64,000 nucleotides of DNA from Omphiscola glabra (Eukaryota; Mollusca; Gastropoda; Lymnaeidae): NCBI GenBank assembly GCA_964017045.1, contig OZ024794.1, positions 22,363,359 through 22,427,358 of the forward strand, in the 5' to 3' direction. The position numbers and the translations under genes were made by a program. The notes under the pieces are model-generated. The model had not been told where the DNA came from, did not search any database, and saw only the letters and a program-made list of their open reading frames with translations. This document shows, one piece after another, positions 1-10,284 of this stretch (its first letter is position 1; the number at the start of each line of letters is the position of its first letter).

Positions 1-500
1 GTTTCACTCTCTCACCATCGTTTCCCTCTCTCACAATAGTTTCGCCCTCTCACCATAGTTTCACTCTCTCACCATCGTTTCACTCTCTCACCATCGTTTC
101 ACTCTCTCACAATAGTTTCGCCCTCTCACCATCGTTTCACTCTCTCACCATCGTTTCACTCTCTCACAATAGTTTCGCCCTCTCACCATAGTTTCACTCT
201 CTCACCATCGTTTCACTCTCTCACCATAGTTTCACACTCTCACCATAGTTTCACTCTCTCACTATAGTTTCACTCTGACACGATAGTTTAAATCTCTCAC
301 CATAGTTTCACCTTCTCACCATAGTTTCACTCTCTCACCATAGTTTCACTCTCTCACCATAGTTTCACTCTCTCACCATAGTTTCACTCTCTCACCATAG
401 TTTCACTCTCACCATAGTTTCACTCTCTCACCATAGTTTCACTCTCTCACCATAGTTTCACTCTCTCACCATAGTTTCACTCTCTCACCATTGTTTCACT
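1..500. repeat. 19-bp tandem array (about 26 copies), cut by window edge
   Basis: Unit GTTTCACTCTCTCACCATA with variants (CATC for CATA, CGCC for CACT) and one unit shortened by two bases. It starts before position 1. Confidence 0.95.
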
Positions 501-623
501 CACACATTCATCTAAACTGAGCCTCATTAAATATCCTTCATGCACCACCCAAATCGTTTAACTTGATGTAAAAGACATTGGACCGCACAATCGGCATAAG
601 CAGTCAAAGCAGCCGTGACGAAC

Positions 624-741
624 CAACAGAACAGCGACGACAGCTAGTGCAGCAACTAAAACAACAGAACAGCGACGACAGCTAGTGCAGCAACTAAAAC
701 AACAAAACAGCGATGACAGCTAGTGCAGCAACTAAATCAAC
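624..741. repeat. 38-bp tandem repeat, 3 copies
   Basis: Unit begins AACAGCGACGACAGCTAGTG and continues with a GCAACTAAAACAACAG half; the third copy has three substitutions. Confidence 0.9.
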
Positions 742-1149
742 ACAAGTGTCATCGCGATCATTGGGACTGACCACTTAGGGAAGATGGCCCTAAAGGTCAC
801 GTGTTCAGACAACTGCCCACAAACGCTACACCGGTCCCTATGGACTCGAAATGTCAAACGGTCAAGTCGTGCCGGGGACACGACCCAATAAGTTAAGGAC
901 CCCTGTGTGGCGTGGTCGTCTGTTCTTGAGCCCAATAAATATCAGACCACGTGACTGGCCGATGTCCTTAAATATAGCAACTTTTATTTTGTATTGCAAT
1001 CATTTCATGGACCAACGATAACGAGGAGAATAAAACGTGGACTTGAGAATTTAATATTGAGGTTGTTTTTTTTTATTATTTGACAAGGTTGTGGAGAACG
1101 AGGTTGAACAACACTTAAAAACTTTTTTTCCCGTATAAATCCTGTACAA

Positions 1150-1330
1150 AATGTAATACCGAGCAATGGCGGTTAGGGCTGAAGATTTGAAACAATGTGT
1201 TGTCATTGGCAACGAGTCTATGTGCCGACTTTCAGTTCGATAGGATGACGGAAAAAGTGGGTCAATTAGCCATCCGAAGATTTTCGCACTCCAACAAACA
1301 CACAAACAAAAGCGAAGTTGATATAACGGA
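1150..1330. repeat. Dispersed repeat, copy 1
   Basis: Shares GGCAACGAGTCTATGTGCC, GTGGGTCAATTAGCC, TCCGAAGATTTT and AAAAGCGAAGTT with 6325-6450, same order and strand. A more distant inverted copy lies near 27090-27160. No coding sequence is visible; family unknown to me. Confidence 0.7.
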
Positions 1331-2092
1331 TCTAAAAGGGGGGTAGGGACAATGACATCTCAGAAGAGTTCCACTAGCTCCAGGTTCCGAAACTTGATAC
1401 ATCTCCGGGATAGATTTTAGAAATATTTTTGACATTGTATTTAATGTTTTTTTAATCCTCCTGATAATTTTATTATTTAAGACGTCGTTTTGTGCATGTA
1501 TTAATTATTCACCGGCCGAGTTATGAACCTGGAAGCGAGCGACCTGACAAAATGACATGTTTTGTCATTTCAAATGTATTATTAGTAGTATTGCTTTGTT
1601 TGATGCCCTGTCGTGTCCTTCTAACTATAACACACCTGTGCAGACCTGTTTACTCTTACGATTTTGGCGTACAATGTACGCTTTTTAGATGTCTTTTACG
1701 ATTGTACGCAGAGACCCGCCAAAACTACGATTTTCAGAGACCGGGTGAGAAAAACAAATCCGATAAAAAAAATAATAATAAATTTTCGGTTTTGGAAGTT
1801 TTAGCCCTTTCTAAAAAAAGATCTGGCAGTGAATGGACCGAGAAAAACGATTGGTTGTATTAATTTTTTTTTAAGTTGGGACCATCCTTCATTATATTAT
1901 TTACGCACAGATAGGGAGGTGGGTTGTTGAGGAAATATGTGACATACCAGACGCATGGGTAGGGGGATTGGTGGGAGTGTTAAAGGATATAAAAATATCA
2001 CCGCAACGTATCGTATTAATGGTGATGGTCATATTGTTGCTTTGTGTGTCACAGTGAACTAGCTGTCTGCGTCAACAGTAATATTTAGACTA

Positions 2093-2326
2093 AAAAAGGT
2101 AATAATGGGGGAGACTGCAATCAGGTTAGCACAATAGGAAATTAGTAAAACACAGTAAGGTTAAACCTGACAAAAGGAATGCAACAAAACAACGAACGTG
2201 TCGGCAGGAAGCCTTCATCAGCGAACAAACAGAAACACGAATAAAATTTTAAAATGTATCAAAAAATATATAATATAGCACTTAGCTCAGAAATAGTATC
2301 CAAGAGGGCAGCAAAAGACAAGTGCA
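2093..2326 (-). mobile_element. Short insert with target duplication and hammerhead-like core (Penelope-like or retrozyme relic)
   Basis: A 13-bp direct repeat AATATTTAGACTA occurs at 2080-2092 and 2327-2339, bracketing 234 bp. On the minus strand the insert contains CTGATGA (2221-2215), a 3-bp GGC/GCC stem with a 5-base loop, then GACACG (2202-2197) where an active hammerhead would have GAAACG. Penelope-like elements and retrozymes are known to carry minimal hammerheads of this layout. Element class is inference. Confidence 0.45.
2190..2230 (-). ncRNA. Decayed hammerhead-ribozyme-like core
   Basis: Minus-strand order is CTGATGA, A, stem II GGC-TTCCT-GCC, GACA, CG-TT-CG, TT. This is the hammerhead order CUGAUGA, stem II, GAAA, very short stem III, UH. 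One core base differs (GACA for GAAA), which should abolish cleavage, so I regard it as a fossil of a ribozyme. It is a motif-level call without covariance support. Confidence 0.4.
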
Positions 2327-3744
2327 AATATTTAGACTAGTCGCCCTAGCGACAACTTCACTCACCATCTCCTTTGACTGCTACCAAGCATGTGACGTAG
2401 TTTTGTTACATAATTATTTTGTTCTTCTGAACCGCGGCGATTGTGAAAAAATAAAACTAGAGAAGGTTTTAAAATAAAATACATTATCTAACTGTTCTGC
2501 ACTGGAACGTTGGTTTTGGACATATTTTACATGAGCTAGTCAGCGGCATTTAAAAAGCATTTTTAGAACTCGCATTCTGCCGAGTGAAATAATGACGTCA
2601 CAGCACCGAAAGACGTGTTTGTGGACTACAGTGTGTTGTGACTTTGTCCTGTTAAATATTAACACTACAGTGATCTCTTTATGAAAACACTAAGCCTTAG
2701 TGTACAAGTATACGATAACTGCGAAACATTGTGCTGATATTTGTACAGCCTTAATAATAATTAATAATAGGCCTAATTAGAATTCATGGATTTCACAGAT
2801 TTTCAGGTTTAAAGTTGGCTCTATAAGAGACTGTCAGGATAATTATTGTAGAATTCATGCATAAATGTAGTAGGTGCATTCTGGTGAGCCCCCCCCCCCT
2901 CCCATCAAAGCTGCCATGCGCATCCTTAGCACGTACGTAATGGAACGACAGCCCTTTCGTTGACAATGTGCGGCTGGGGGAGGGGGTATGAATATTTTTT
3001 TATTTTGCCTACCGGTAATTTATATATGGAAGTCCCATTGTCCAAATAGCTCTGGCATTCGAATTTGGCTACACTGTCGGATGTGTTCATTGCGGGATTT
3101 TAATGTTACCATTCATGGAATTGGCGATCCTCTTTTTTTTCGTTAAGGTAGTTTAGCTTACCTAGTTAGTATATTACGATATGGCCGTGACAAAATGAAA
3201 GGCACGCGAAACCGGTGATGAAGAGGAAACTTTTAATTCTACCGATAAAAATCAGATTCAACAAAAGAAACAGAAAGTATAAATTATCCAAAATTGACTG
3301 AGTTGCAATCTTCATAGAAGGGTCCATCATATGCGCACTGCACAATCTGCAAGTCAGACTTGTCATTTTCATTAGCAATCAAGGGCTAAAGGATTGGTGT
3401 TTATTTAGGAGATTGTGTGTATTGCGCGGGTCTAAATATTTGAATCTATACACCGCCACATTTCGTAATTACAGTTTGGGGGGGGGGGGGGGGGTGTTCC
3501 TCGGCAAAAAGTGCGTGCGTTATTAAAAAATTCTACACTATTCATCCCGAAACTCTGAAAGTCCAAAAATATCATTCTATTTATATCTCGGATGCTGTAA
3601 AATGCCACCCAATGTTTAGTAGGAATTATCATCGTGATGTTGTCAAGATTTATTTTCACAAATTAACTCGCTAGTAGTAGAGAAATTACAGTAATGTTTA
3701 GTCCACCGCAGCGCACGTGTGACATACACTTCGTTGGGCTACGC

Positions 3745-3953
3745 CAGTGGTTCTCAAATTGTTGTTTGCCGGCGCCTATGCCATATAAGATTTTTACCAA
3801 GCTCACTATGTGAAATTCTTATACTTACACTTCGAAATAAGTTCCTTTCTAAAGACGATTTTCGCGTCTTTTGCTCTTCGCCACATTCTCATGGCCCTTC
3901 CCCAAGACAATGAGCACACAAGGCCGAAGTGACGCATATTATGGGAACCACTG
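3745..3953. mobile_element. Possible hAT MITE with CAGTGGTTCTCAAA end
   Basis: CAGTGGTTCTCAAATTGTTG at the left and ATATTATGGGAACCACTG at the right form inverted termini of about 14 bases with mismatches. Flanking 8-mers GGCTACGC and GGTTGGGC agree at only five positions, so the target duplication is old or the boundaries are off. Its left end resembles the right end of the 4.37-kb hAT element. Confidence 0.5.
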
Positions 3954-4730
3954 GGTTGGGCGAATCACCAGTGGTGAAAATCTGTGTCATAATTTTTACT
4001 ATAAAATCATAATATATATTTTTTTAAATTTTTTATTATTTGTATTGGGGGGGGGGGTATACAAAATACGCGTTCAACAGGTGGGAGGGGGTTACATAAA
4101 CTTACTTTTATGGGTACTGGTACGTGATAGATGGCCCCTCCTCTCATTTGTTTGCTTTATATGACCTAATTTTAAGACATAATTATTTTTTATGGCGCGT
4201 TCCATTTTTTGACGCCAGTTTAACTCGATTCCACTGAACACGCGATACCAGTAGTAATTATATAAATATTGTATACTGTATTATAATACCGTATTTTTAT
4301 TTATTTACTATTAAGATACTGTATTGTACGATTTTGAGACGATATTGTACGATTTTAGGAGTTTGAGGGTAAACAGGTCTGCCTGTGTAATTAACTTCTA
4401 TTTTAAAGCTCTTGTGGAGGCTTTCCTAACCTCGTGTGCCAAAAGGCGTGTCCCCGGGGTTGTGAAAGAAAGTTATTTTAAGAACAGTGGAATTACGTAG
4501 ACTTTTAAGTTATGAAATAATGTTTATAGATTTGATTTGCTTTGTTTCTTCATTAAGATTTTGACTTATTTTCCAAGTTCTGCGGTCCTCTTTGTAATTC
4601 AACAAAACACTTTTTTAACACACACAAAATTTGTAACTGTTATAAGGGGTACGAGCACCATGGGAGGCAAGTAAATATGTTCCTAGGGGGACTGTAGATC
4701 TCGGAAAAGGTTGGGAAAATCTGCCGTATA

Positions 4731-5482
4731 TTTACCCACTAATGAATTACTATTACATTAAATCACATTATGTAGTTACCCATTTATAAATCTCTATTAC
4801 ATTAAATCACATTATGTAGTTACCCATTTATAAATCTCTATTACATTAAATCACATTATGTAGTTACCCATTTATAAATCTCTATTACATTAAATCACAT
4901 TATGTAGTTACCCATTTATAAATCTCTATTACATTAAATCACATTATGTAGTTACCCATTTATAAATCTCTATTACATTAAATCACATTATGTAGTTACC
5001 CATTTATAAATCTCTATTACATTAAATCACATTATGTAGTTACCCATTTATAAATCTCTATTACATTAAATCACATTATGTAGTTACCCATTTATAAATC
5101 TCTATTACATTAAATCACATTATGTAGTTACCCATTTATAAATCTCTATTACATTAAATCACATTATGTAGTTACCCATTTATAAATCTCTATTACATTA
5201 AATCACATTATGTAGTTATGTAGTTACCCATTTATAAATCTCTATTACATTAAATCACATTATGTAGTTACCCATTTATAAATCTCTATTACATTAAATC
5301 ACATTATGTAGTTACCCATTTATAAATCTCTATTACATTAAATCACATTATGTAGTTACCCATTTATAAATCTCTATTACATTAAATCACATTATGTAGT
5401 TACCCATTTATACATCTCTATTACATTAAATCACATTATGTAGTTACCCATTTATAAATCTCTATTACATTAAATCACATTC
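4731..5482. repeat. 44-bp tandem array, about 17 copies
   Basis: Unit TACCCATTTATAAATCTCTA followed by TTACATTAAATCACATTATG and TAGT. Copies are nearly identical. One has an extra TATGTAGT (about 5214-5221) and one carries TACATC for TAAATC, so it is young or efficiently homogenised. Confidence 0.95.
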
Positions 5483-6309
5483 TATATTGAACCCCTAAGA
5501 AAATAACACTTATGTTGTCCAAGTTTCAATTCACACTTATATTGACCTACTTATTTGGCCAATCAACGTTCCCCATCCTGATCTGGTCACTGACCAGCTG
5601 ACTCGGGAAGTGATTGAGTTTAGCATCACCCACGAGACATTCAGTGGTGTCCAGTCTGACACAAGAGTTGGCACTGACCCTCCTTGCTTGTCAATCTACG
5701 TCAAATGGCCGATGCTGGTTCTTTTGAGGACGTGTATGATAAATGTGATAGCTACATTCCAAAATCCAACTCCGATTTGTATTTTAATTGATATTCATTG
5801 TTCTAATGGTGCAAGAATTGATATTTATTGCTTTAATGGTGCAAGATTTCATACTTTCAAGCGTTTCACCGTTTTGATGGTCATCCTTTCATCAACTCAT
5901 CTGTTAATTGCCAGCGCAGTTACTATTAAATAATGTGTGGTGATATTGGTATAGGAAAAAAAAACACAGAAAACCCAACTTTTTCGTACAAATCCTTTAT
6001 GTGCTTTTCTTTAATTAATTTTTACTTGATTCATCATTTATTTGGAAGCGGTTATGTACATGGCTCAACTTCTGGCGAAAAACACGTTTTCTTCATATTT
6101 CCTTCATTGACCTCTTCAAAAGTACACTTTATTTTTTAATGTAAACCCAAATATGTTTTCTCACAAATACTAAGCATGGAGCAACAGATACACAATTAAT
6201 CTCCAAACCAAAACACGCAACCATTGGGGAAAAAAAACATATTTCATTCCTGTTACCATTTAAAAACAGTAAAAACTTTATTTTTTCTTTTGGGGTGGGG
6301 GGTGAACAT

Positions 6310-6450
6310 TTGAAAGAATGTATTGTCATCGGCAACGAGTCTATGTGCCAAGTTTCATTTCGATAGCGTGACGGGAAGTGGGTCAATTAGCCGTCCGAAG
6401 ATTTTTGCCTTAAACACAGAAACACACGTATAAAAGCGAAGTTAATATAA
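6310..6450. repeat. Dispersed repeat, copy 2
   Basis: Partner of the repeat at 1150-1330, with the same blocks: GGCAACGAGTCTATGTGCCA, AGTTTCATTTCGATAG, GTGGGTCAATTAGCC. The ends are not marked by inverted repeats. Confidence 0.7.
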
Positions 6451-7354
6451 AGGAATTGAAAAGTTTTCCTCGAAGCGCTGTGCATGGACGTTTATTAACC
6501 TAAAGAGTGTTTGAACACATGGACGTTTATTGACCTAAAGAGTGTTTGAACACAAGTTCCGGCATGACGTAGTCATTCAAAGAAGAGGAATGAAATTTGA
6601 CAACTCTTGTTTAATGTAGGTCATTCGTATTGTGCTTTGAGGGTTTTTTTCTTTAGCAAAGATAAACGTTGGTAAATTACTTTTATGTTGATACGGCAAG
6701 AACAAGTTGCTCTCTGCAATCACCTGAAGGAATCTGCATGGACGTATCAGGTCCCATACAATTCTCAAGGAGTTTCTTGGGAACGCGGCGTTCAGCCAAA
6801 GTGCTGTGATTTTCTGTTCCATCCCGGCAACGTGTTTAACAGCCCACATCGAGAGAAGCTAACATTAAGTAAAATCTGGCCTAGGGGAAATGTCGAGTGG
6901 ACGGAATCACATCAAATCCATAATAAATTTTTGCACAGCACGAATCATGATTATCCTTAGGATTTTCGCGTTAATTAGATGAAGTTTTTTATATTAGCAG
7001 CTATCTGCCGGTTTGGCTCTTTCAAGAAAGATATAATGGGTCGAAGAAGGAAAATAAAAATCAAGAATTGTGAGTTTTTGTATTTATTACGATTGGAATC
7101 TCCTCATCAGTGTTCGTGTGGAATTATAAGCCACATTCAACGCTCAGACATTGTAGACACTGGAATTCATATTTGATAATCTAATTAACCTGATTGGCCA
7201 CTCTAGTGGAAGAGGAGGATCCGGTAGATCAACCCGTGCGGCCAACCCCATTATCCTTTGAGAAATGATGTTATTCCAGCAAAGGATAATAAAAACATGG
7301 ACTGAACACCTCTGGGAACCTTTATTTGCGGGTCCCTTGGATGTCCTAGTAATA

Positions 7355-7542
7355 CAGTGGTTCTCAACCTGTTGGTCGCGACCCCTTTGGGGGTCAAGCC
7401 ACCCTTCCCCAGGGGTCGCCTAAGACATCGGAAATGCTCTAAAGATATGAAGTAGCAAGGAAAAAATGCTGTGGTTGGGGGTCGCCACAACATGTGGGAC
7501 TGTATTGAGGGGTCCCGGCATTAGGAAGGTTGAAAACCACTG
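7355..7542. mobile_element. SPIN-like hAT MITE, copy 1
   Basis: 188 bp beginning CAGTGGTTCTCAACCTG and ending AGGTTGAAAACCACTG, flanked by a perfect 8-bp target duplication TAGTAATA (7347-7354 and 7543-7550). The subterminal GGTCGCGACCCCTTTGGGGG and GGGGTCGCCTAAGAC blocks are characteristic of SPIN (Space Invaders) hAT elements as I know them. No coding capacity; a non-autonomous internal-deletion form. Confidence 0.9.
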
Positions 7543-8354
7543 TAGTAATATGTCGATGGGAGTCCAAGTGGGGTAGGGTTGAAGGGTGACGGGTGTATTT
7601 GCTGCACCCACCCCCATTTTACGCATAAGTTACAAAATGTTGCCTTTTTTTCGAATTCATCTTTACATTAATACTTTCAGTGATTGATCACATCTGAATG
7701 TCCCCTTTGTTTTCTATTTAGTGCTCCTTGTTTTTTAACATGAAAGGACCGTTGTGTGTGCCAAGTTTTTGTAAAATTCGTTTTAACCAGCTCAACCGTA
7801 TCCTCTGCAAAGTTACAAGTGGTCCGGCAACGTAATCTAATCAACTAAGAAAGTTGTGTGGGTCCTTTATTTCCGGATTCCAATATTTATGTATAATGAA
7901 AACATATGTATACATTTTAGTGATTAAAATCATTTTAAAAACTAGTTTCAACATGTTCGAAAACAAAAGATTATTCCATTATCATTCAACAAGGTGGTTC
8001 AGAATGGTGGGTTTTTTTTTTTTTGGTTTTTTTAAACGCTTAAAACTAGTCATTCTTGTGTAGTCATTGTGCATTGAGGAACACTTGCGCAGCCTGTTTA
8101 GAATGGTCACCAGCTAAATTCCCCCTCTCGTATCTGTAGGTCAGTCAATCCTCACAACAAGACTTTCGCACCTTTCTAGGGTACTTTTGTCTTAGGTTGT
8201 TTCTAAAATTTCCGCAGAAAGTCTCCGCCCCCACCCACCCACCCCCTGGAGGTCAACACACGCATCTAAGTGTACTTGGTGAAAATTAAATCTGACTGTG
8301 CGCGTGTTCGCTGCGTGGTAGATAATAGGAGACCATTTCTGTTTTTATTGTAAA

Positions 8355-8670
8355 CATTTTTTGCACCAATAGTGAACTTGGCGTTCATTTTTTGCACCAA
8401 TAGTGAACTTGCCGTTCATTTTTTGCACCAATAGTGAACTTGCCGTTCATTTTTTGCACCAATAGTGAACTTGGCGTTCATTTTTTGCACCAATAGTGAA
8501 CTTGCCGTTCATTTTTTGCACCAATAGTGAACTTGCCGTTCATTTTTTGCACCAATAGTGAACTTGCCGTTCATTTTTTGCACCAATAGTGAACTTGCCG
8601 TTCATTTTTTGCACCAATAGTGAACTTGCCGTTCATTTTTTGCACCAATAGTGAACTTGCCGTTCATTTT
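8355..8670. repeat. 31-bp tandem array, about 10 copies
   Basis: Unit CATTTTTTGCACCAATAGTG followed by AACTTGCCGTT; two or three copies have GGCGTT. Very low divergence. Confidence 0.95.
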
Positions 8671-8688
8671 CCCTCAGCCGATGTCCCG

Positions 8689-8689
<1 letters not shown>

Positions 8690-8721
<32 letters not shown>

Positions 8722-9110
8722 TATTGATGAGGATCTCCCTTGGCGGCCAGCCGGCGCCCAACTAGCTGTGGAGATGTCCGAGACGGGACGGAGAACTACT
8801 AAACATCCATGGCTCTTTCGGTTAAAAGGGGTGGGGGCATGGGTGGTGATTCACACTGCGGGTGGAAGGGAACGGGTGGTAGATGCAATTCCTGGTGGAA
8901 CGGTCAGCTGAACCCGGAACTTGTGCTTAAAGGAAATGGCTTATCCTTGCTCTGTAGGATGTAGCAGCGGGAGACGCCATTTGCAAAGAATTTGGGCATA
9001 AACTTTCAACCCTGGTCAGGATTGAACTTATCGCACTTGACACAATGACCTATCGACGATAGCACGATCACGTTGGCAGTGCCCTGACTGAAATTATCCC
9101 GAGTGTAATT
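8690..9110 (-). mobile_element. Probable tRNA-derived SINE with a 30-base A tail
   Basis: A run of 30 T on the + strand (8690-8719) is the poly-A tail of a minus-strand retroposon. Upstream of it on the minus strand, near 9035-9000, AAGTTCAATCCTGACC resembles a tRNA B box (GGTTCRANYCC). I cannot fix the 5' end or find a target duplication. The element borders the 31-bp array ending at 8670. Confidence 0.45.
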
Positions 9111-9823
9111 AGCCCAGGATTGTGCACGAGATGTCTGCCAAACGTTGATTAAATGGCTATGGTACAAGGTGTGGATGTGTTTCAGGACGTGTAGCTACAC
9201 GTGCGTTTGTGTCCATGTAAGTGTATTTGTGTTTGTATGCATGTGGGAGTATCTGTGTTTGTATGCATGTGAGTGTATGTGTGACTATGTATGACATGTA
9301 CATTGGGTTTGATGGAGTTTGTTCGTCTAAGCGAGTAGTCTGCACTGACACGTGACTTTTGCAGTAGGATATTCTATCAGAACCTGTGCACGTTTCGACC
9401 ATCCCAAGTCGTTAGAGCTGTAACTCCCATTCCGATTTGAAAACCAATGCAAGTTGTCTGAAACTCTTACTGGTAAGTTGGGAATAAAAGCAACTCTGTT
9501 TATAAAGTTGCGTGGTAATTACGCTCCAGTGATCGTGCTTTTAAGTTTCGTTAAGGATCAGCGCGGTCATAGGAGTCATAGATGTCATGACACACGGGTT
9601 ATATGGGTAGCACGCTGATGCAATGACTCTTTGGGGACCGTTCGTACTTTTTTCACCGCCACAGTTCTGGCTGTTGGACAAGTGTCCTCTATCTTCACGT
9701 GTTGAAACGACTACTGTTTCAGACATTTTTTTTTTAAATCATTATTTTAACAAAAGATCGAGCACACCTGATACATGGCATAACACATTTTAAAAACTAA
9801 ATATTATAAATATATTTATATAC

Positions 9824-10019
9824 CAGGCCTGCGCAACATACGGCCCGCGGGCCACATGTGGCCCGCCAGCACCCACTTAACGGCCCGCGAAGTAACGAAA
9901 TATTCTTTATTGTTATTATTTTCTTAATAGCTTTCTTCCCTCGCCTATTTGCTTTCGGCCCTCAAAAGTTTTTGATAAATAATTACGGCCCGCCTTACAT
10001 TTTGAGTTGTGCAGGCCTG
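9824..10019. mobile_element. hAT-like MITE with CAGGCCTG termini, copy 1
   Basis: 196 bp from CAGGCCTGCGCAAC to GTTGTGCAGGCCTG with several GGCCCGC motifs inside. Flanking 8-mers TTATATAC (9816-9823) and TTACATAC (10020-10027) differ by one base. A second copy lies at 56728. Confidence 0.82.
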
Positions 10020-10086
10020 TTACATACAGTTAATCCAAATCAGCATCTTATTTTTCAATATTTAAATTGTTTTTAAAAATTTTCAT

Positions 10087-10284
10087 GAAGAACGTTGGAC
10101 AGAAGAACGTTGGACAGAAGAACGTTGGACAGAAGAACGTTGGACAGAAGAACGTTGGACAGAAGAACATTGGACAGAAGAACGTTGGACAGAAGAACGT
10201 TGGACAGAAGAACGTTGGACAGAAGAACGTTGGACAGAAGAACGGTGGAAAGAAGAACGTTGGACAGAGGAACGTTGGACAGAG
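10087..10284. repeat. 15-bp tandem array, 13 copies
   Basis: Unit GAAGAACGTTGGACA. Because 15 is a multiple of three and the unit lacks stops, frames on both strands are open (KNVGQ, DRRTL and VQRSS repeats). Open frames here are a by-product and I do not call a gene. It starts 67 bp after the CAGGCCTG MITE. Confidence 0.92.

Larger units (their letters stand above)
1890..2760. mobile_element. Diverged inverted relative of the interior of the 50.6-kb element
   Basis: The reverse complement of about 51098-51240 matches 1909-2057 (for example ATGGGTAGGGGGATTGGT and AAAAATATCACCGCAACGTA). The reverse complement of about 50930-51070 matches 2573-2720 (GAAATAATGACGTCACAGCA, GACTACAGTGTGTTGTGACT). 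The two blocks keep their order but about 500 bp of other sequence separates them, including the insert at 2093-2326. I could not find the terminal repeats, so the outer limits are approximate. Confidence 0.65.
742..4730. other. No gene seen; repeats and transposon relics
   Basis: Apart from the dispersed repeat at 1150, the inverted relic at 1890-2760 and the MITE at 3745, I see no coding signal. Short open frames here have no recognisable motif or splice context. There are poly-G tracts at about 3477-3495 and 4047-4056. Confidence 0.6.
5483..8354. other. No gene seen
   Basis: Contains a two-copy 38-bp repeat (6478-6555, GGACGTTTATTRACCTAAAG), the dispersed repeat at 6310 and SPIN copy 1 at 7355. 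Open frames at 5610-5933 and 6685-6960 have no recognisable domain, and their codon content looks like random AT-rich sequence. Confidence 0.5.

Noticed and set aside
1..500. Telomeric or subtelomeric repeat
   Set aside because: The 19-bp unit is not TTAGGG-like and the array is ordinary among dozens of others in the window.
1492..1863. 123-codon + strand frame with a hydrophobic start
   Set aside because: No recognised domain, AT-rich low-information tail, no splice or promoter context; it also overlaps sequence similar to a repeat near 4320-4390.
7095..7140. CTGATGA on the minus strand as another hammerhead
   Set aside because: After a possible stem II (GGAGATTCC) the sequence is AATCG rather than GAAA, and no stem I is evident.
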